A stretch of DNA of 64,000 bases from the NCBI RefSeq assembly GCF_036173125.1, contig NZ_CP108054.1:6167001-6231000 (forward strand). The letters run 5' to 3'. Source of the stretch: Streptomyces sp. NBC_00286. Lineage in GTDB: Bacteria > Actinomycetota > Actinomycetes > Streptomycetales > Streptomycetaceae. How positions within the stretch are numbered: position 1 is the stretch's first letter; each line of letters opens with the position of its first letter. This document shows, piece by piece, positions 63,897-64,000 of the stretch. The notes under the pieces are model-generated. The model searched no databases. It had not been told where the DNA came from and saw only the letters and a list, made by a program, of their open reading frames with translations. The translations under genes and the position numbers were made by a program.

Positions 63897-64000
63897 AGCC
63901 GCGCCGCGCCCCCGGATGCAGCCGCACCCACCCCTCCCAAGCCGACGTGATCATGTCGGTCACGTCGTACCTTGCCTTCCAGCCCAGTTCGTCGGCGATG
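63895..64000 (-). CDS. C-terminus of galE-like UDP-sugar epimerase, partial
   Basis: Only the last 34 codons are in the window: ADELGWKARYDVTDMITSAW then EGWVRLHPGARRG and TAG. The pattern A-x2-ELGW-x-A, D-M-x4-W matches the end of UDP-glucose 4-epimerases. In Streptomyces such an epimerase is encoded with wall-polymer glycosyltransferases, which would connect it to the genes at 25-31 kb. The rest lies outside the window. Confidence 0.8.
   Translation of the reverse strand, partial: IADELGWKARYDVTDMITSAWEGWVRLHPGARRG

Overview
The window is high-GC actinobacterial chromosome, almost certainly Streptomyces. The evidence is GTG/TTG starts behind GGAGG-type ribosome sites, tight ATGA overlaps, the mtrA-mtrB-lpqB operon followed by a ComFC-like protein, long HPF and secA, a 180-kDa-class NAD glutamate dehydrogenase, and a DUF397/XRE pair. 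Everything here was read by eye; no database search was run, and family names come from recognised motifs and architecture.

Left half (1-31.9 kb), conserved backbone. A membrane-protein set at the left edge (DUF4350, DUF4129, a Pro-rich membrane protein) diverges from mtnA and the envelope/cell-cycle operon mtrA-mtrB-lpqB. Next come a ComFC-like phosphoribosyltransferase behind two perfect DnaA boxes, hibernation factor hpf behind a perfect leader hairpin, a NarL-type regulator, an AlkX/YcaQ-type DNA glycosylase, a GNAT and secA. A 62-bp tandem repeat array lies downstream of secA. Then follow Rv3235-like, DUF6912, HAD and PfpI-like genes and NAD-GDH. A cell-wall glycopolymer block follows: a GT2-TagF fusion, a GT4 enzyme, and a TagGH-type exporter divergent from a TetR gene. 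Their shared promoter carries a threefold 47-48 bp operator repeat.

Right half (about 32-63.9 kb), accessory. The last 106 bases encode the C-terminus of a galE-like epimerase, which would fit the glycopolymer block, so the 32 kb between may be an insertion. It has three parts. (a) 32.6-39.2 kb is an intact stress-like cluster: Rv1733c-like protein, miniature MreB-like protein, two DksA/TraR zinc-finger proteins, a NarL-type two-component pair, a secreted protein and a fused accessory SecDF. (b) 39.3-48.8 kb is a patchwork of ADP-ribosylglycohydrolase, methyltransferase, XRE/DUF397, a frameshifted ATPase, DUF6247 with a frameshifted toxin-like partner, an APH kinase, GNAT, broken toxin-antitoxin genes, a transposase scrap and small metabolic enzymes. 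A deleted, colinear copy of its DUF6247-APH segment sits at 32.4 kb. (c) 49-62.6 kb is a decaying sugar locus. Intact are an L-fuconate dehydratase-like enzyme, an LplBCA-type ABC importer, a Tat-exported GH95 fucosidase with a ricin-type domain, and a FadR-type regulator. Broken are GH4, nagB, an SDR, GH31 and a chimeric dehydratase-permease gene. A frameshifted IS4-type transposase closes the region.

Working model: the backbone couples envelope signalling, translation hibernation, protein export and wall-polymer synthesis. The insert adds a possible dormancy/secretion module and a partly decayed fucoside-utilisation module whose two outer promoters share an exact 12-bp motif.
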